A stretch of DNA of 37,675 bases from Saprospiraceae bacterium (lineage in GTDB: Bacteria; Bacteroidota; Bacteroidia; Chitinophagales; Saprospiraceae), in the NCBI GenBank assembly GCA_020631355.1, contig JAHDHL010000046.1, positions 1 through 37,675 of the forward strand, read 5' to 3'. Shown piece after piece: positions 18,238 through 27,843 of this stretch (its first letter is position 1; every line of letters starts with the position of its first letter). The notes under the pieces were generated by a model. The model ran no database searches. It worked only from the letters and a program-made list of their open reading frames with translations, and had not been told where the DNA came from. The translations under genes were made by a program, and so were the position numbers.

Positions 18238-18942
18238 ATGGATACTTCAACACATATCAATAGTGATGGGTACATCCTACTTGAAGCCTACAAGGATGCG
18301 GGCTTCAAGGACCATGTCTCTTACAGTAAGGGAGGGGATTTATCCATGGAGCTTCTATTCAAGCAGGATACGTTGAATTTTACCCGCAAGGTAGTTTTCG
18401 ATGAGAGCCAGGGACAAGGGAATAATAGCGCCAATCTGAAATTCAATCGGGTAGAACCTGAGAAGGTTTCCTTTGAGTTTCTAATTGATCGGACAGGTGT
18501 TATACCCGGCCATGAATATTCGGACAATGGAATCAAGGAAGACCTGAAGAAATTCGAGGAAATCATCAATTATAACGGAGAGATTCATAGACCGAACTAT
18601 CTCCAGCTTACTTGGAATAAGAAAGTTTTCAAAGGCAATATTGTCGATGTGGAAATTTCCTACAAACTATTCGGTAAGGATGGGATTCCTCTTAGAGCCA
18701 TCATAAAAGCCACATTCTTGGCTTCTATCGAGGATCAGGAGGCTGAGAAAATAAAAGGGGATACTTCCCCTGATTTGACTCATAGTAGAATCGTGAAAAA
18801 TGGGGATACTTTACCTCTTATGACGTATCGGATTTATGGTGACTCGAAGTATTATCTCGAGGTCGCCAAGGCGAATAATTTGAATAATTTCCGGAATCTT
18901 GAAGTGGGGTCTACCATATACTTCCCTGCTTTTGATAAATAA
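18238..18942 (+). CDS. eCIS baseplate/hub LysM protein (Afp7-like)
   Basis: This 234-residue protein has an N-terminal beta-rich domain (about 10-170, with FKQDTLNFTRKVVFDESQG) typical of CIS tube-initiator or Afp7 proteins. The C-terminal LysM fold is at about 182-231 (IVKNGDTLPLMTYRIYGDSK, YLEVAKANNLNNFRNLEVGS). In phage T4 and eCIS particles the homologue (gp53-like or Afp7) clamps the spike hub to the surrounding baseplate wedges, so this LysM is probably structural and not a peptidoglycan-binding part of a hydrolase. The gene ends 2 bases before the VgrG-like gene. Confidence 0.88.
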   Translation: MDTSTHINSDGYILLEAYKDAGFKDHVSYSKGGDLSMELLFKQDTLNFTRKVVFDESQGQGNNSANLKFNRVEPEKVSFEFLIDRTGVIPGHEYSDNGIKEDLKKFEEIINYNGEIHRPNYLQLTWNKKVFKGNIVDVEISYKLFGKDGIPLRAIIKATFLASIEDQEAEKIKGDTSPDLTHSRIVKNGDTLPLMTYRIYGDSKYYLEVAKANNLNNFRNLEVGSTIYFPAFDK

Positions 18943-18944
18943 CA

Positions 18945-20690
18945 ATGGCAGAAGATAAATCCATACCGACCCCAAAGAGTGCTGATGTGGTATCATTCAC
19001 CATTAAGGTGAATGGTAATGCTATTCCGGAGACAGTCAATGTACTTAGTTTGGATGTGTCAGTAGAAATGAACAGGATTCCAAAGGCAAGATTGGTCCTC
19101 TTTGATGGAGATGCTGCGACGGAAAATTTTGAGTGGAGCAATAACCAGTTATTCGCTCCTGGCCAGAAGATTACTATCGCTATTGGATATCATTCTGAGG
19201 AAAAGGAAGTATTCAAAGGAATCATTACTGGTCAAAGATTGAAAGTGCGCAAGAATACCGGAAACCGGCTCATTCTTGACTGCAAGGATGAATATTGCAA
19301 ATTAACAGGAAATCCTCGTTCCAGATATTTCTATGATGCTAAGGATAGTGAGGTAATTGAGGATGTCATCAGTGATTATAGATTGGAAAACGAAATAGAA
19401 TCATCTGATTTCCAACATACTGAGATGGTCCAATACCAATGTACGGACTGGGATTTTATCATGTTGAGGACCGAGGCCCTAGGGAAGTTATCTGCCATAG
19501 ATAATGGCGTTTTGATAATCAAGCAACCCAAGTTTGACGATAAGGAACTGTTTATCGTCAATTATGGAACATCCTTATTGGAATTCGATTTGGAAGTTGA
19601 TGCCCAATTGCAACCTCATGCCGTCAATCATTCTACATGGGATTATGCCAATCAGGAAATATTGTCGGTTGAGGCAACCGAACCCCAGTTTGATGTTGGA
19701 GGTGATTTTGATTCTGTTGAATTGGCAGATATCATAGATAAGTATCCCAAGGAACGTAAAATGGGTGAATTCATAGAGGAATCCGAACTTCAGGATTGGG
19801 CTGATGGACAATTGATGAGGGCCAGATTGGCCAAGATCAGAGGTCGCCTCCAATTTCAGGGAAATGCGGATGTCAAACCTTTCAGTTTATTGGAATTGGA
19901 GGGAGTAGGGGATCATTTTAATGGAAAGATACTCGTTTGCGGTGTCCGACATCGTGTTGTGAATGGTAATTGGATTACAGATGCTCATTTTGGTTTGGAT
20001 CCTACCCCTTTTGCAATCCAACACGGTCTGAACCAACAATCCATGCAGGTCAATTCGCCAATATCAGGATTACAGATAGGTGTGGTAACCCAACTTCAGG
20101 ATGATCCTAACGGAGAATTCAGAATGAGGGTACGGCTTCCTGCCATCAGTTTGGATGAAGATGGGATATGGGCCAGGATGGCAACTGTTGATGCAGGAGA
20201 AAATAGGGGTTTCTTTTTCAGGCCTGAAATTGATGATGAGGTCGTCGTAGGCTTTGTCAATCAGAATTCAAAGGAAGCCATAGTGCTTGGATGTTTGCAC
20301 AGTAGTAATAAACCAAGCCCCTTGGAACCATCTGATGACAATCACGAAAAAGGAATCGTCACGAGGAGCGAGAATAAGATATTGATTAATGATGAGACCA
20401 ATACCATCTCAATCGAAACTCCGGCAGGTAAAAAAATTACTTTGGATGAGGATTCAGGTGATTTGTCCCTGGAGGATGATGAGGGAAATAAGATAATGAT
20501 GAATGCGGATGGGATTACCATCGAGAGTTCAGGGGATATCCAGCTTAAGGCTGGGGGAGATGTCTCGATTAAGGGAACCAATATTGAAAACGAGGCCAAT
20601 AGTAGTTTTTCAGCGGACGGTAAGTCAGGTGCTGAATTATCTTCCAATGGAACAGCTGTGATCAAGGGTTCTATAGTACAAATAAATTAA
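18945..20690 (+). CDS. VgrG-like central spike protein (Afp8-like)
   Basis: This 581-residue protein fuses the gp27-like hub and gp5-like spike, and forms the trimeric spike at the particle base. Residues about 10-370 are the hub (VSFTIKVNGNAIPETVNVLS; RLKVRKNTGNRLILDCKDEY). An OB-fold lies at about 379-470 (IGVVTQLQDDPNGEFRMRVR, GENRGFFFRPEIDDEVVVGF). The C-terminal needle at about 480-581 has short repeats of the gp5 beta-helix type (GDLSLEDDEGNKIMMNADG, GDIQLKAGGDVSIKG). No C-terminal effector domain is fused. It is followed by a separate PAAR gene that would sharpen its tip. Confidence 0.95.
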   Translation: MAEDKSIPTPKSADVVSFTIKVNGNAIPETVNVLSLDVSVEMNRIPKARLVLFDGDAATENFEWSNNQLFAPGQKITIAIGYHSEEKEVFKGIITGQRLKVRKNTGNRLILDCKDEYCKLTGNPRSRYFYDAKDSEVIEDVISDYRLENEIESSDFQHTEMVQYQCTDWDFIMLRTEALGKLSAIDNGVLIIKQPKFDDKELFIVNYGTSLLEFDLEVDAQLQPHAVNHSTWDYANQEILSVEATEPQFDVGGDFDSVELADIIDKYPKERKMGEFIEESELQDWADGQLMRARLAKIRGRLQFQGNADVKPFSLLELEGVGDHFNGKILVCGVRHRVVNGNWITDAHFGLDPTPFAIQHGLNQQSMQVNSPISGLQIGVVTQLQDDPNGEFRMRVRLPAISLDEDGIWARMATVDAGENRGFFFRPEIDDEVVVGFVNQNSKEAIVLGCLHSSNKPSPLEPSDDNHEKGIVTRSENKILINDETNTISIETPAGKKITLDEDSGDLSLEDDEGNKIMMNADGITIESSGDIQLKAGGDVSIKGTNIENEANSSFSADGKSGAELSSNGTAVIKGSIVQIN

Positions 20691-20696
20691 TGCGAA

Positions 20697-20984
20697 ATGG
20701 GATTTGCTGCAAGAGTTGGTGATATGCATACCTGTCCGATGGTTACGGGCACGGTGCCACACGTCGGAGGACCCTGTATGCCTACCGGAGAACCTACGGT
20801 TTTGATTGGGGGCATGCCTGCAATTAGGGTTGGTGATATGCTCACTTGTTCTGGTCCGCCGGATACCGTGACCATGGGGTCAACAACCGTATTCATTGGA
20901 GGGGCACCTGCAGCCAGGATGGGTGATACGACTGCACACGGAGGCCTTATTGTTCAAGGATGTCCCACTGTGATAATCGGTTAA
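20697..20984 (+). CDS. PAAR-domain spike tip protein
   Basis: This 95-residue protein consists only of PAAR repeats, which form a cone that sits on the VgrG needle and pierces the target envelope. The repeats PAIRVGD and PAARMGD, GGMPA and GGAPA, and the early RVGDMHTCP are characteristic. Histidines 11, 22 and 81 and cysteines 13, 27, 51 and 89 are candidates for binding the tip zinc. No extra domain is fused. The ATG is 6 bases after the stop of the spike gene. Confidence 0.95.
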   Translation: MGFAARVGDMHTCPMVTGTVPHVGGPCMPTGEPTVLIGGMPAIRVGDMLTCSGPPDTVTMGSTTVFIGGAPAARMGDTTAHGGLIVQGCPTVIIG

Positions 20985-20994
20985 ACAAATAGGC

Positions 20995-21414
20995 ATGGCA
21001 ATCAATAAAAAATTTCTGGGAAGAGGCTGGAGCTTTCCTCCTGAATTCAGTAAGGATACGAAATCAGTGATGATGTGTGAGGAGGAGGAGGATATCCATA
21101 GTAGCATATTCGTCATCCTATCCACAAGGTTGGGAGAACGCATCATGCGACCTGATTTTGGAACGCCCGTAGACGAACTGATATTCAATCCATTGACAGG
21201 AATCCTGAAGACCAAGGTAGCGGAATCCATCCGTACTGCCATCATTCTTCATGAGCCCCGTATAAGGCTGATTGAGGTTGATGTCACACAGACAGACGAA
21301 AAGGAGGGGCGGTTTATAATCCAGTTGGATTATATCATCAGAACAACAAACTCAAGATTCAATGAAGTTTACTTCGAGTTGGATAACGGAGTACTTAAAA
21401 ACACCAATTCATAA
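20995..21414 (+). CDS. Baseplate wedge protein, gp25/GPW family (Afp9-like)
   Basis: This 139-residue protein is of the gp25-like lysozyme-fold wedge family, which in tails and in T6SS TssE nucleates sheath assembly on the baseplate. The pattern is clear: GRGWSFPPEF, DIHSSIFVILSTRLGERIMR, DFGTPVDELIF and a C-terminal beta part (GRFIIQLDYIIRTTNSRFNE). It lies 10 bases after the PAAR gene and 23 bases before the Afp11-like gene. Despite the family name it has no lysozyme activity. Confidence 0.94.
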   Translation: MAINKKFLGRGWSFPPEFSKDTKSVMMCEEEEDIHSSIFVILSTRLGERIMRPDFGTPVDELIFNPLTGILKTKVAESIRTAIILHEPRIRLIEVDVTQTDEKEGRFIIQLDYIIRTTNSRFNEVYFELDNGVLKNTNS

Positions 21415-21437
21415 CAGAAACAAAAGCGAAGCAAACA

Positions 21438-24400
21438 ATGCTCAAAAGTCATAAGAGTAAACACCCATTGGTTAGGGATGGTCAGAGCCAAAACCAACGC
21501 TTCCTTGAAGCATTGGACCCGTCCTATCCCAAGATTGATGATTTGACCATCGAGGATTGGTTGGGCTTTGCATATGAATTCGCTAAGGAAATCAATTACT
21601 TCGATGCCAACTCCCCTTATACCATTAATGGTGATTGGTCTTCATTCATGGATAAGAATAACCATCTGGATATCATGTCCAGAATCAAGGCAGAGGATGG
21701 TTATTTGGAACCCCATCTTGCACTTTTTGTCTCTTTCTTATATCTCCTGCAACATGTTCAGGATGATTTGAATAGAATCCCAAAACGGCATTTGGACTTT
21801 TATTATAATAGGGTACTACACCTGAAGAATCAGGATTTTACTCCGGATAGGGTTCATGTGGTATTCCAGTTGGCTAAGAAGGTCAATGAACAGGTTCTGA
21901 TTCCTGAGGGAACCCTGTTGGACGCAGGTAAGGACGATAATGGTGACCCCATTTACTTCAAGACACTCAATGATAATTTTATTGGTACCGCACAAGTATC
22001 CCATATATATTCGGTTCATTCGAAATATGATGTCAATGGTTTCGAATATCCAAAAGTGGCTACTGCAGCCAATTCTAAGGATGGCCTGGGTGAGGAACCC
22101 GTAGAGGACGGAGAAACTTGGAAAGCTTTTGGTCATGGTGACCTGCCACACGCCGATTTGGGTTTTGCCATTGCTTGTGAGAATCTGTTCCTTCAGGAGG
22201 GGAAAAGAACGATATTGTTGAAATTATACTTGAATTTCAATTCTTATCTAACAGACGGACTAGCTGATCTGATTAATGATTCTTTTTTGGAACAAGGCCC
22301 GTTCAATATCTACCTCACAGGAGAGAATGGTTGGTTGGGACCATATGGTACAAAGGATAGGGTAGTAATCGAGGGAACAGAACATAAGTCTGGATTTTTC
22401 AAGGGAACAACATCTGAGGATAACTATCTCAACCTGATTATCCAATTGGATGAGGATACACCTCCCATATTACCATATGATTCCAAGGTATATCAGGATA
22501 AGGTGAAATTTGAAACGGACTATCCCATCTTACAGATTAGATTGGACCATGAGGGAATTGAGGAAGATGGTGTTCGTGATTATTTGTATAATCTTTTGAG
22601 GAATACATATGTCTCTACCATCAAACTCAAGGTGGCGGTCAATGGGATGAAAGACCTGAGTGTTGAGAATGACCAAGGACGATTGGATGCTTCCAAACCA
22701 TTCATGCCATTCGGTTCATTTCCCAAAATCGGTTCAAATTTCTATGTAGGTAGTGATGAGGTATTCAATAAGGAATTGGCTACAGCTAATATAGATGTCA
22801 AATGGCAAGGAATAGAGGAAGATTCCTTATCAGAGGTTTATAGGGCTTACTATAACAATCACATCACAAAACCTGAATCCTACGATGTGGAGAATGGTTC
22901 ATCTTCCAATGGTGGTGGAAGGATTGTCAGCTCAAATAGCCATTTCCAAGTAACTACTTTCGTTGAGGGATACGATTCCAACGCCAATCGGAAACTATTC
23001 GATTCCTCTGATGCTAGGAACGAACAGAATATAGAATTGATACAATCCGAAACAACACAGGTTAGTTCCAGTAGCCAGGTAGGTCACGTTCCGTGGGCCA
23101 AGGGCTTTTATGAATATTATCATTATGTTCATAAAGAAACCTACCAACCAGTTAAGGGTAATAATCTGAATTTCAGTGCTTCTACACGAAAAGGCTTCGC
23201 AAAACTCACATTACAGAATTCTTTTTTGCATGAAATTTATCCGCCTTTGTACGCAATGGCAATGATGAAGAATGCCGAGCTTTTTAATACCGTGGATTAT
23301 ACGATTCCAGGAACCCCCTATACACCTGTCATTGAGAAAATAGGTTTGAATTATATCAGTAAGGAATATTCAACAAATATCAACTCGAAAGAAGAAAAGG
23401 ATTTCAGGGAATCAAATATCCAATTTTTCCATCTGGATGCCTTTGGACTCAGACAGGAACATGGCTACCTCAGATCAGAGTACATGGCCGAACCTAAGTT
23501 GAATGAGGTGACACTGATTCCATCCTATGAACACCAAGGTAGTTTACTGATAGGTCTGGAAAATATGACCAAAGGGGAATCCATCAATATATTTTTCCAA
23601 ATTGCTGAAGAAACAATTGATCCACTTGTCAATAGGGAGAATATAGCAGTTGAATGGAGTGTCTTAAGCCGCAATTATTGGGTTGGTATTACGGATCAGA
23701 ACATTCTGCAGGATTCAACGAACCACCTCCTGAATTCGGGCATAGTTTCCTTGGTGATACCCAAGGATTTGAATATGGAAAACACACTTCTGGACTCATC
23801 CTTTACCTGGTTGAGGGCAACGATAGTAGTGGCCGATAAATACAGGAATACGACAGCCTATCAGAGTATCCTGCTGAATGATGCCAAGGTCGAAGCCGTA
23901 GGGGAATTCGTGGCTATTCATACACATGGACTGGAGGCTGAATTATCGAGTGAAAATTATGTCAAGAGAATTTCAGCAGAAACCATAGGTAGAATGGTCA
24001 ATCGTTCTGCAAAGGTCAAAGGGGTATACCAGCCCTATGATTCATTCGGAGGACAGGCAGACGAGAATGATATCCAATTCTACACAAGAGTCAGCGAACG
24101 ACTCAAACACAAGAAAAGGGCCGTTCAGATTACGGATTATGAACAAATCATACTGGAACAATTCCCGGATATATTTCAGGTAAAGTGTTTGAGTCACTCA
24201 TCAACGGCCCAGCATGATCAACCCATCAATAAGGATGAATGTTGGAATCATAATAATAAGGATTCTTTCTTAGCAGGCGGCTATGTAACCTGTCTTGTTA
24301 TCCCCGATTTGAAGAATAAGAATGTCAATAATAAGATTTATCCCAGAGCCCCTTTGAGCCTACTGAAGGAAATACAGGACCACATCAATCAGCTCAATTC

Positions 24401-24800
24401 ATTCTTCGTTACGTTCAATGCCGAAAACCCCACTTTTGAAGAAGTACAATTCGAATTGGAAGTCAGTTTTAGAACGATAGGGAATTTTGAGTATTACAAG
24501 AATAAATTAGAGGAGGATATACTCCAACATTTGACACCTTGGGCTTTCGAACAGGACCAGACCATCCGATTTGGAAGTGCCATATATAGAAGCGCCATGA
24601 TACATTTCATCGAACAGTTGGAGTATGTGGATTATCTGGGTGGTTTCAGGATGCACCATTTTGATGTGGATGGTATCAAGACTGAGAATCAGGAAGTGAT
24701 TCACACAAAAAGTGATAGGTCCATAATCGTACCCGTTAATTCCAATAGCCTGATCCAGAAAGGGCATATCATCAAAGAAGCTGATTCTGAATGCTCATGA
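21438..24800 (+). CDS. Baseplate J-like wedge protein (Afp11-like)
   Basis: This 1,120-residue protein is a major part of the baseplate wedge, related to phage gp6/J and to Afp11. The conserved region at about 845-925 is decisive: VYQPYDSFGGQADEN, FYTRVSERLKHKKRAVQITD and YEQIILEQFPDIFQVKC. The N-terminal region (TIEDWLGFAYEFAKEINYFD) and the middle beta-rich part are typical of long Bacteroidota versions. The last 4 bases of the coding region overlap the following gene, so the two are translationally coupled. It carries no enzyme motif. Confidence 0.92.
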   Translation: MLKSHKSKHPLVRDGQSQNQRFLEALDPSYPKIDDLTIEDWLGFAYEFAKEINYFDANSPYTINGDWSSFMDKNNHLDIMSRIKAEDGYLEPHLALFVSFLYLLQHVQDDLNRIPKRHLDFYYNRVLHLKNQDFTPDRVHVVFQLAKKVNEQVLIPEGTLLDAGKDDNGDPIYFKTLNDNFIGTAQVSHIYSVHSKYDVNGFEYPKVATAANSKDGLGEEPVEDGETWKAFGHGDLPHADLGFAIACENLFLQEGKRTILLKLYLNFNSYLTDGLADLINDSFLEQGPFNIYLTGENGWLGPYGTKDRVVIEGTEHKSGFFKGTTSEDNYLNLIIQLDEDTPPILPYDSKVYQDKVKFETDYPILQIRLDHEGIEEDGVRDYLYNLLRNTYVSTIKLKVAVNGMKDLSVENDQGRLDASKPFMPFGSFPKIGSNFYVGSDEVFNKELATANIDVKWQGIEEDSLSEVYRAYYNNHITKPESYDVENGSSSNGGGRIVSSNSHFQVTTFVEGYDSNANRKLFDSSDARNEQNIELIQSETTQVSSSSQVGHVPWAKGFYEYYHYVHKETYQPVKGNNLNFSASTRKGFAKLTLQNSFLHEIYPPLYAMAMMKNAELFNTVDYTIPGTPYTPVIEKIGLNYISKEYSTNINSKEEKDFRESNIQFFHLDAFGLRQEHGYLRSEYMAEPKLNEVTLIPSYEHQGSLLIGLENMTKGESINIFFQIAEETIDPLVNRENIAVEWSVLSRNYWVGITDQNILQDSTNHLLNSGIVSLVIPKDLNMENTLLDSSFTWLRATIVVADKYRNTTAYQSILLNDAKVEAVGEFVAIHTHGLEAELSSENYVKRISAETIGRMVNRSAKVKGVYQPYDSFGGQADENDIQFYTRVSERLKHKKRAVQITDYEQIILEQFPDIFQVKCLSHSSTAQHDQPINKDECWNHNNKDSFLAGGYVTCLVIPDLKNKNVNNKIYPRAPLSLLKEIQDHINQLNSFFVTFNAENPTFEEVQFELEVSFRTIGNFEYYKNKLEEDILQHLTPWAFEQDQTIRFGSAIYRSAMIHFIEQLEYVDYLGGFRMHHFDVDGIKTENQEVIHTKSDRSIIVPVNSNSLIQKGHIIKEADSECS

Positions 24801-27800
24801 AAAAAGAAGTAGTAACCATATCAAAACAGTTTGAATCCAACCCCGCAATGAATTTTGAGACCTTGCGGGAGGAGGGACTCAAGCATATCCTGAATCTAGG
24901 CAGAAGATTGTGGACGGACTACAATTCCCATGATGCAGGGGTGACCATTAAGGAGATTCTGTGTTATGCCATCACTGACTTGGGCTACAGAATCAATCTC
25001 CCTATGGAGGATTTGATTGCTGAAAAGAATAATAATCTGTCCTTGATGCATGAGAAATTCCTCTCTGCACTGAATATTCTGCCATCCTGTCCCATCACGC
25101 CCAAGGATTATCAGAAATTATTCATCAATAGGATAGAAGTGAATAACGTCTGGGTGGAAAAGGGAGACTATGAACTATATGCTAATTGCAGTAGGGGAAC
25201 CTATCAGCCATGCCAGCCTGAAAAGGATAGTCAATACCAGAAAGTATGTATCAATGGATTGTACAAATTTTGGATTGAACTAAGGGATAAGTCTTATGTA
25301 TACCCCAAACTGGATAAGGGGGAGGAAGAATGGACTACTAGTGATAAGGAGAAGATAAAACATGTACTCAAGGGAATTTATCACCAGAATAGAAACTTGG
25401 GAGAAGATTTGTTGGATATCTGTTTCGTACAGGATTACGGAGTTCGGTTATGTGCCCATATCGAGTTGGAACCATCGGCCAATCTTGCCGAGGTTTATGC
25501 CATGATGATGTTCGGTATGGAACAGTATTTTGCTCCCCCGATTCGCCATTATTCCCTTCAGGAAATGTTGGATAAGGATATACCAACGGATGAAATTTTT
25601 GAGGGCGTAGCATTGAAGAATGGGGAGGATTACAAGGGCGGTTTCATAATGAATGATGACCTGGATGATTCGTATCAGGAAAGAAAGATACATATGTCAG
25701 ATATCATTCGGATAGTCATGGATATACCTGGGGTTAAGATTATCAGGAAGATTTTTATGGGTGAATGCAATGCTGATATTACAGATGATGCCGAAGGGCA
25801 ATGGAGTATGTGCATACCTAGGGGATATAAGCCAGTGGTCTGTGAAAAATCAGTATTCAGTTTTTTCAAGGATGTGGTACCCATCACTTTGTCTGATAAG
25901 GTGTTGGCCGAAGCAGAGGTGAAATTGAGAGCATTGAGATTGCAATCCGTCCATAATGATAAGGTGATGACTGAGGATATGCCCATGCCAAATGGTACCT
26001 ATTATGATTTGTCAGAATACACTTCGATACATAATCATTTCCCTGATACATACGGGGTTAATGCGGTAGGGTTGCCCAGTAGTGTGGGTGAGAAAAGATT
26101 GGCTCAAGCCAAGCAGTTGAAATCCTATTTGTTGTTCTTTGACCAGATTCTGGCCAATTATTTTTCCCAATTGAGTAATGCTAAGGAGCTTCTCAATGCT
26201 AATAGCACATTTGCCAATACCTATTTTACCCAGGTTGTGAATGATATTGCAGGAGTTGATGAGTTATGGAAAACACCCACGAGGATATCGGATAATCTTG
26301 AGACCATCATGGGCCAATTCGATGATTCTAATGCTCGTACCAATCAATTGTTAGATCATCTACTGGCCAGATTTGCAGTTGACTTCAATGATTATGCTTT
26401 CTTGCTATTCAGTACTACTGAAGCCAATCTAGATGAACCTGATATTGAGAAGAAAATCATTCATGATAAGATTGATTTCCTTAAGAATTTCAAGGAGTTG
26501 AGTTGTAAGAGAGGAAGTGCTTTTGATTATTGTACGAATGAAGTGGATGTTTGGGATACGGATAACGTATCTGGATTAGCTCAGCGGATTGCTTTTCTTA
26601 CCGGCCTTGAAAGTGATGTCAGGCAGAATCTTTTTATCAAAATCAAAACGGATGTCTATGCGACTCCATCAGGTAAATTCAAATTCTGTCTATTGGATGA
26701 TAATGGTGATGCTTTCCTCGTTTCGAACAAGTTATATGACAACGAAGTAGCGGCTACCAAAGAATTATTAATCACGCTTGAATTATTGGAAACCATAACC
26801 AATCTGGATTATAGAGCCATATCGAAAACATCCTTCAAGGTTGTTCTCAGTACAGCTTCCCTAATGGATTCACCCGAACACTCTCCTAGGATAATGGCAT
26901 CATCAACCAAGGTATTCGAAAGTCTGGAGGACGCTAAGAAAAGAGTGTTGGAATTGAGGCACTTTATTAAGATTAAGAATGGTGAAAGGGATAGGGGCGG
27001 ACTTTTTATCGTTGAGCATCAACTACTCCGGCCGGTCCATGCGATGACGACTGTATGTACCAATCATAATGTTTTTTGTGATAAGACCATTGTGAACCCC
27101 GGGCCTGTACCAATATCTGAAACCGAAACAGAAGAGACCGAATCCGAATTGGGTGGGGAAGAAAATGCAGAATGGGCTGAAGGAAGTAAGGAGAAAGCAT
27201 TGGTTGTCAAGGGAGAAAAGGAACAAAGTCTAGATATTAAGGAAGAAGTCATAGGGGAGGATGTCCTAGTAGAGGAATCTGAAAATACCGAAGGGACAGA
27301 TGATGGCCCTGTCAAGGAAGTTGATGTCGATGGTTCATCAGGGGCAGAGGATGATGCAGGTGAGGATGATGCAGCAGATTCAGATATAGGTACGGCTCCC
27401 TCCAACCAGAAACTACCATTTTTTCCCTTAGGTGAATGTGATGATTGTAAGGACTTTGATCCCTATTCATTCAAGGTGACAGTGGTATTGCCGGGTTGGA
27501 CAAAAAAACTGAGTGATATGGATTATAGAAAATTCATAGAAAAGACCATAAGGATGGAAATGCCGGCGCATATCCTACCTAAGATATGTTTCATCAGCCC
27601 GATACAAATGCTGAGATTTGAAATGATCTATAAATTATGGTTGGGGAAAAAACATGAGATGTGCTGCGTAAAAGGTAGTCGCTTTTATGTCAATCCATAT
27701 ACTGGAGGAGTAATAGGAGCCATTAATCAGCTGGAGAACTATTACCCCAATGACCCTAAATTATCGGATTGCTCGTCTGATAAGCCGGGATTGATTCTCG

Positions 27801-27817
27801 GAAGAACCAATTTGTAA
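24791..27817 (+). CDS. Baseplate wedge protein (Afp12-like) with a long acidic insert
   Basis: This 1,008-residue protein, with a start at 24791 or 24797 (both ATG), overlaps the end of the Afp11-like gene. The N-terminal pattern RLWTDYNSHDAGVTIKEILC, continuing YAITDLGYR, and the middle YLLFFDQILANYFSQLSNAK are the marks of Afp12-type baseplate proteins, which pair with the Afp11-type protein in the wedge. Residues about 773-873 (near 27,107-27,410) are a low-complexity acidic stretch (TETEETESELGGEE, EDDAGEDDAADSD) with a few lysines. The conserved fold returns after it (FFPLGECDDCKDFDPYSF). The insert is probably a disordered, negatively charged loop on the particle surface. Conserved residues on both sides argue against a frameshift. 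Confidence 0.88.
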   Translation: MLMKKEVVTISKQFESNPAMNFETLREEGLKHILNLGRRLWTDYNSHDAGVTIKEILCYAITDLGYRINLPMEDLIAEKNNNLSLMHEKFLSALNILPSCPITPKDYQKLFINRIEVNNVWVEKGDYELYANCSRGTYQPCQPEKDSQYQKVCINGLYKFWIELRDKSYVYPKLDKGEEEWTTSDKEKIKHVLKGIYHQNRNLGEDLLDICFVQDYGVRLCAHIELEPSANLAEVYAMMMFGMEQYFAPPIRHYSLQEMLDKDIPTDEIFEGVALKNGEDYKGGFIMNDDLDDSYQERKIHMSDIIRIVMDIPGVKIIRKIFMGECNADITDDAEGQWSMCIPRGYKPVVCEKSVFSFFKDVVPITLSDKVLAEAEVKLRALRLQSVHNDKVMTEDMPMPNGTYYDLSEYTSIHNHFPDTYGVNAVGLPSSVGEKRLAQAKQLKSYLLFFDQILANYFSQLSNAKELLNANSTFANTYFTQVVNDIAGVDELWKTPTRISDNLETIMGQFDDSNARTNQLLDHLLARFAVDFNDYAFLLFSTTEANLDEPDIEKKIIHDKIDFLKNFKELSCKRGSAFDYCTNEVDVWDTDNVSGLAQRIAFLTGLESDVRQNLFIKIKTDVYATPSGKFKFCLLDDNGDAFLVSNKLYDNEVAATKELLITLELLETITNLDYRAISKTSFKVVLSTASLMDSPEHSPRIMASSTKVFESLEDAKKRVLELRHFIKIKNGERDRGGLFIVEHQLLRPVHAMTTVCTNHNVFCDKTIVNPGPVPISETETEETESELGGEENAEWAEGSKEKALVVKGEKEQSLDIKEEVIGEDVLVEESENTEGTDDGPVKEVDVDGSSGAEDDAGEDDAADSDIGTAPSNQKLPFFPLGECDDCKDFDPYSFKVTVVLPGWTKKLSDMDYRKFIEKTIRMEMPAHILPKICFISPIQMLRFEMIYKLWLGKKHEMCCVKGSRFYVNPYTGGVIGAINQLENYYPNDPKLSDCSSDKPGLILGRTNL

Positions 27818-27843
27818 AAAAAGAACGCTAAAAACGATAGGAA

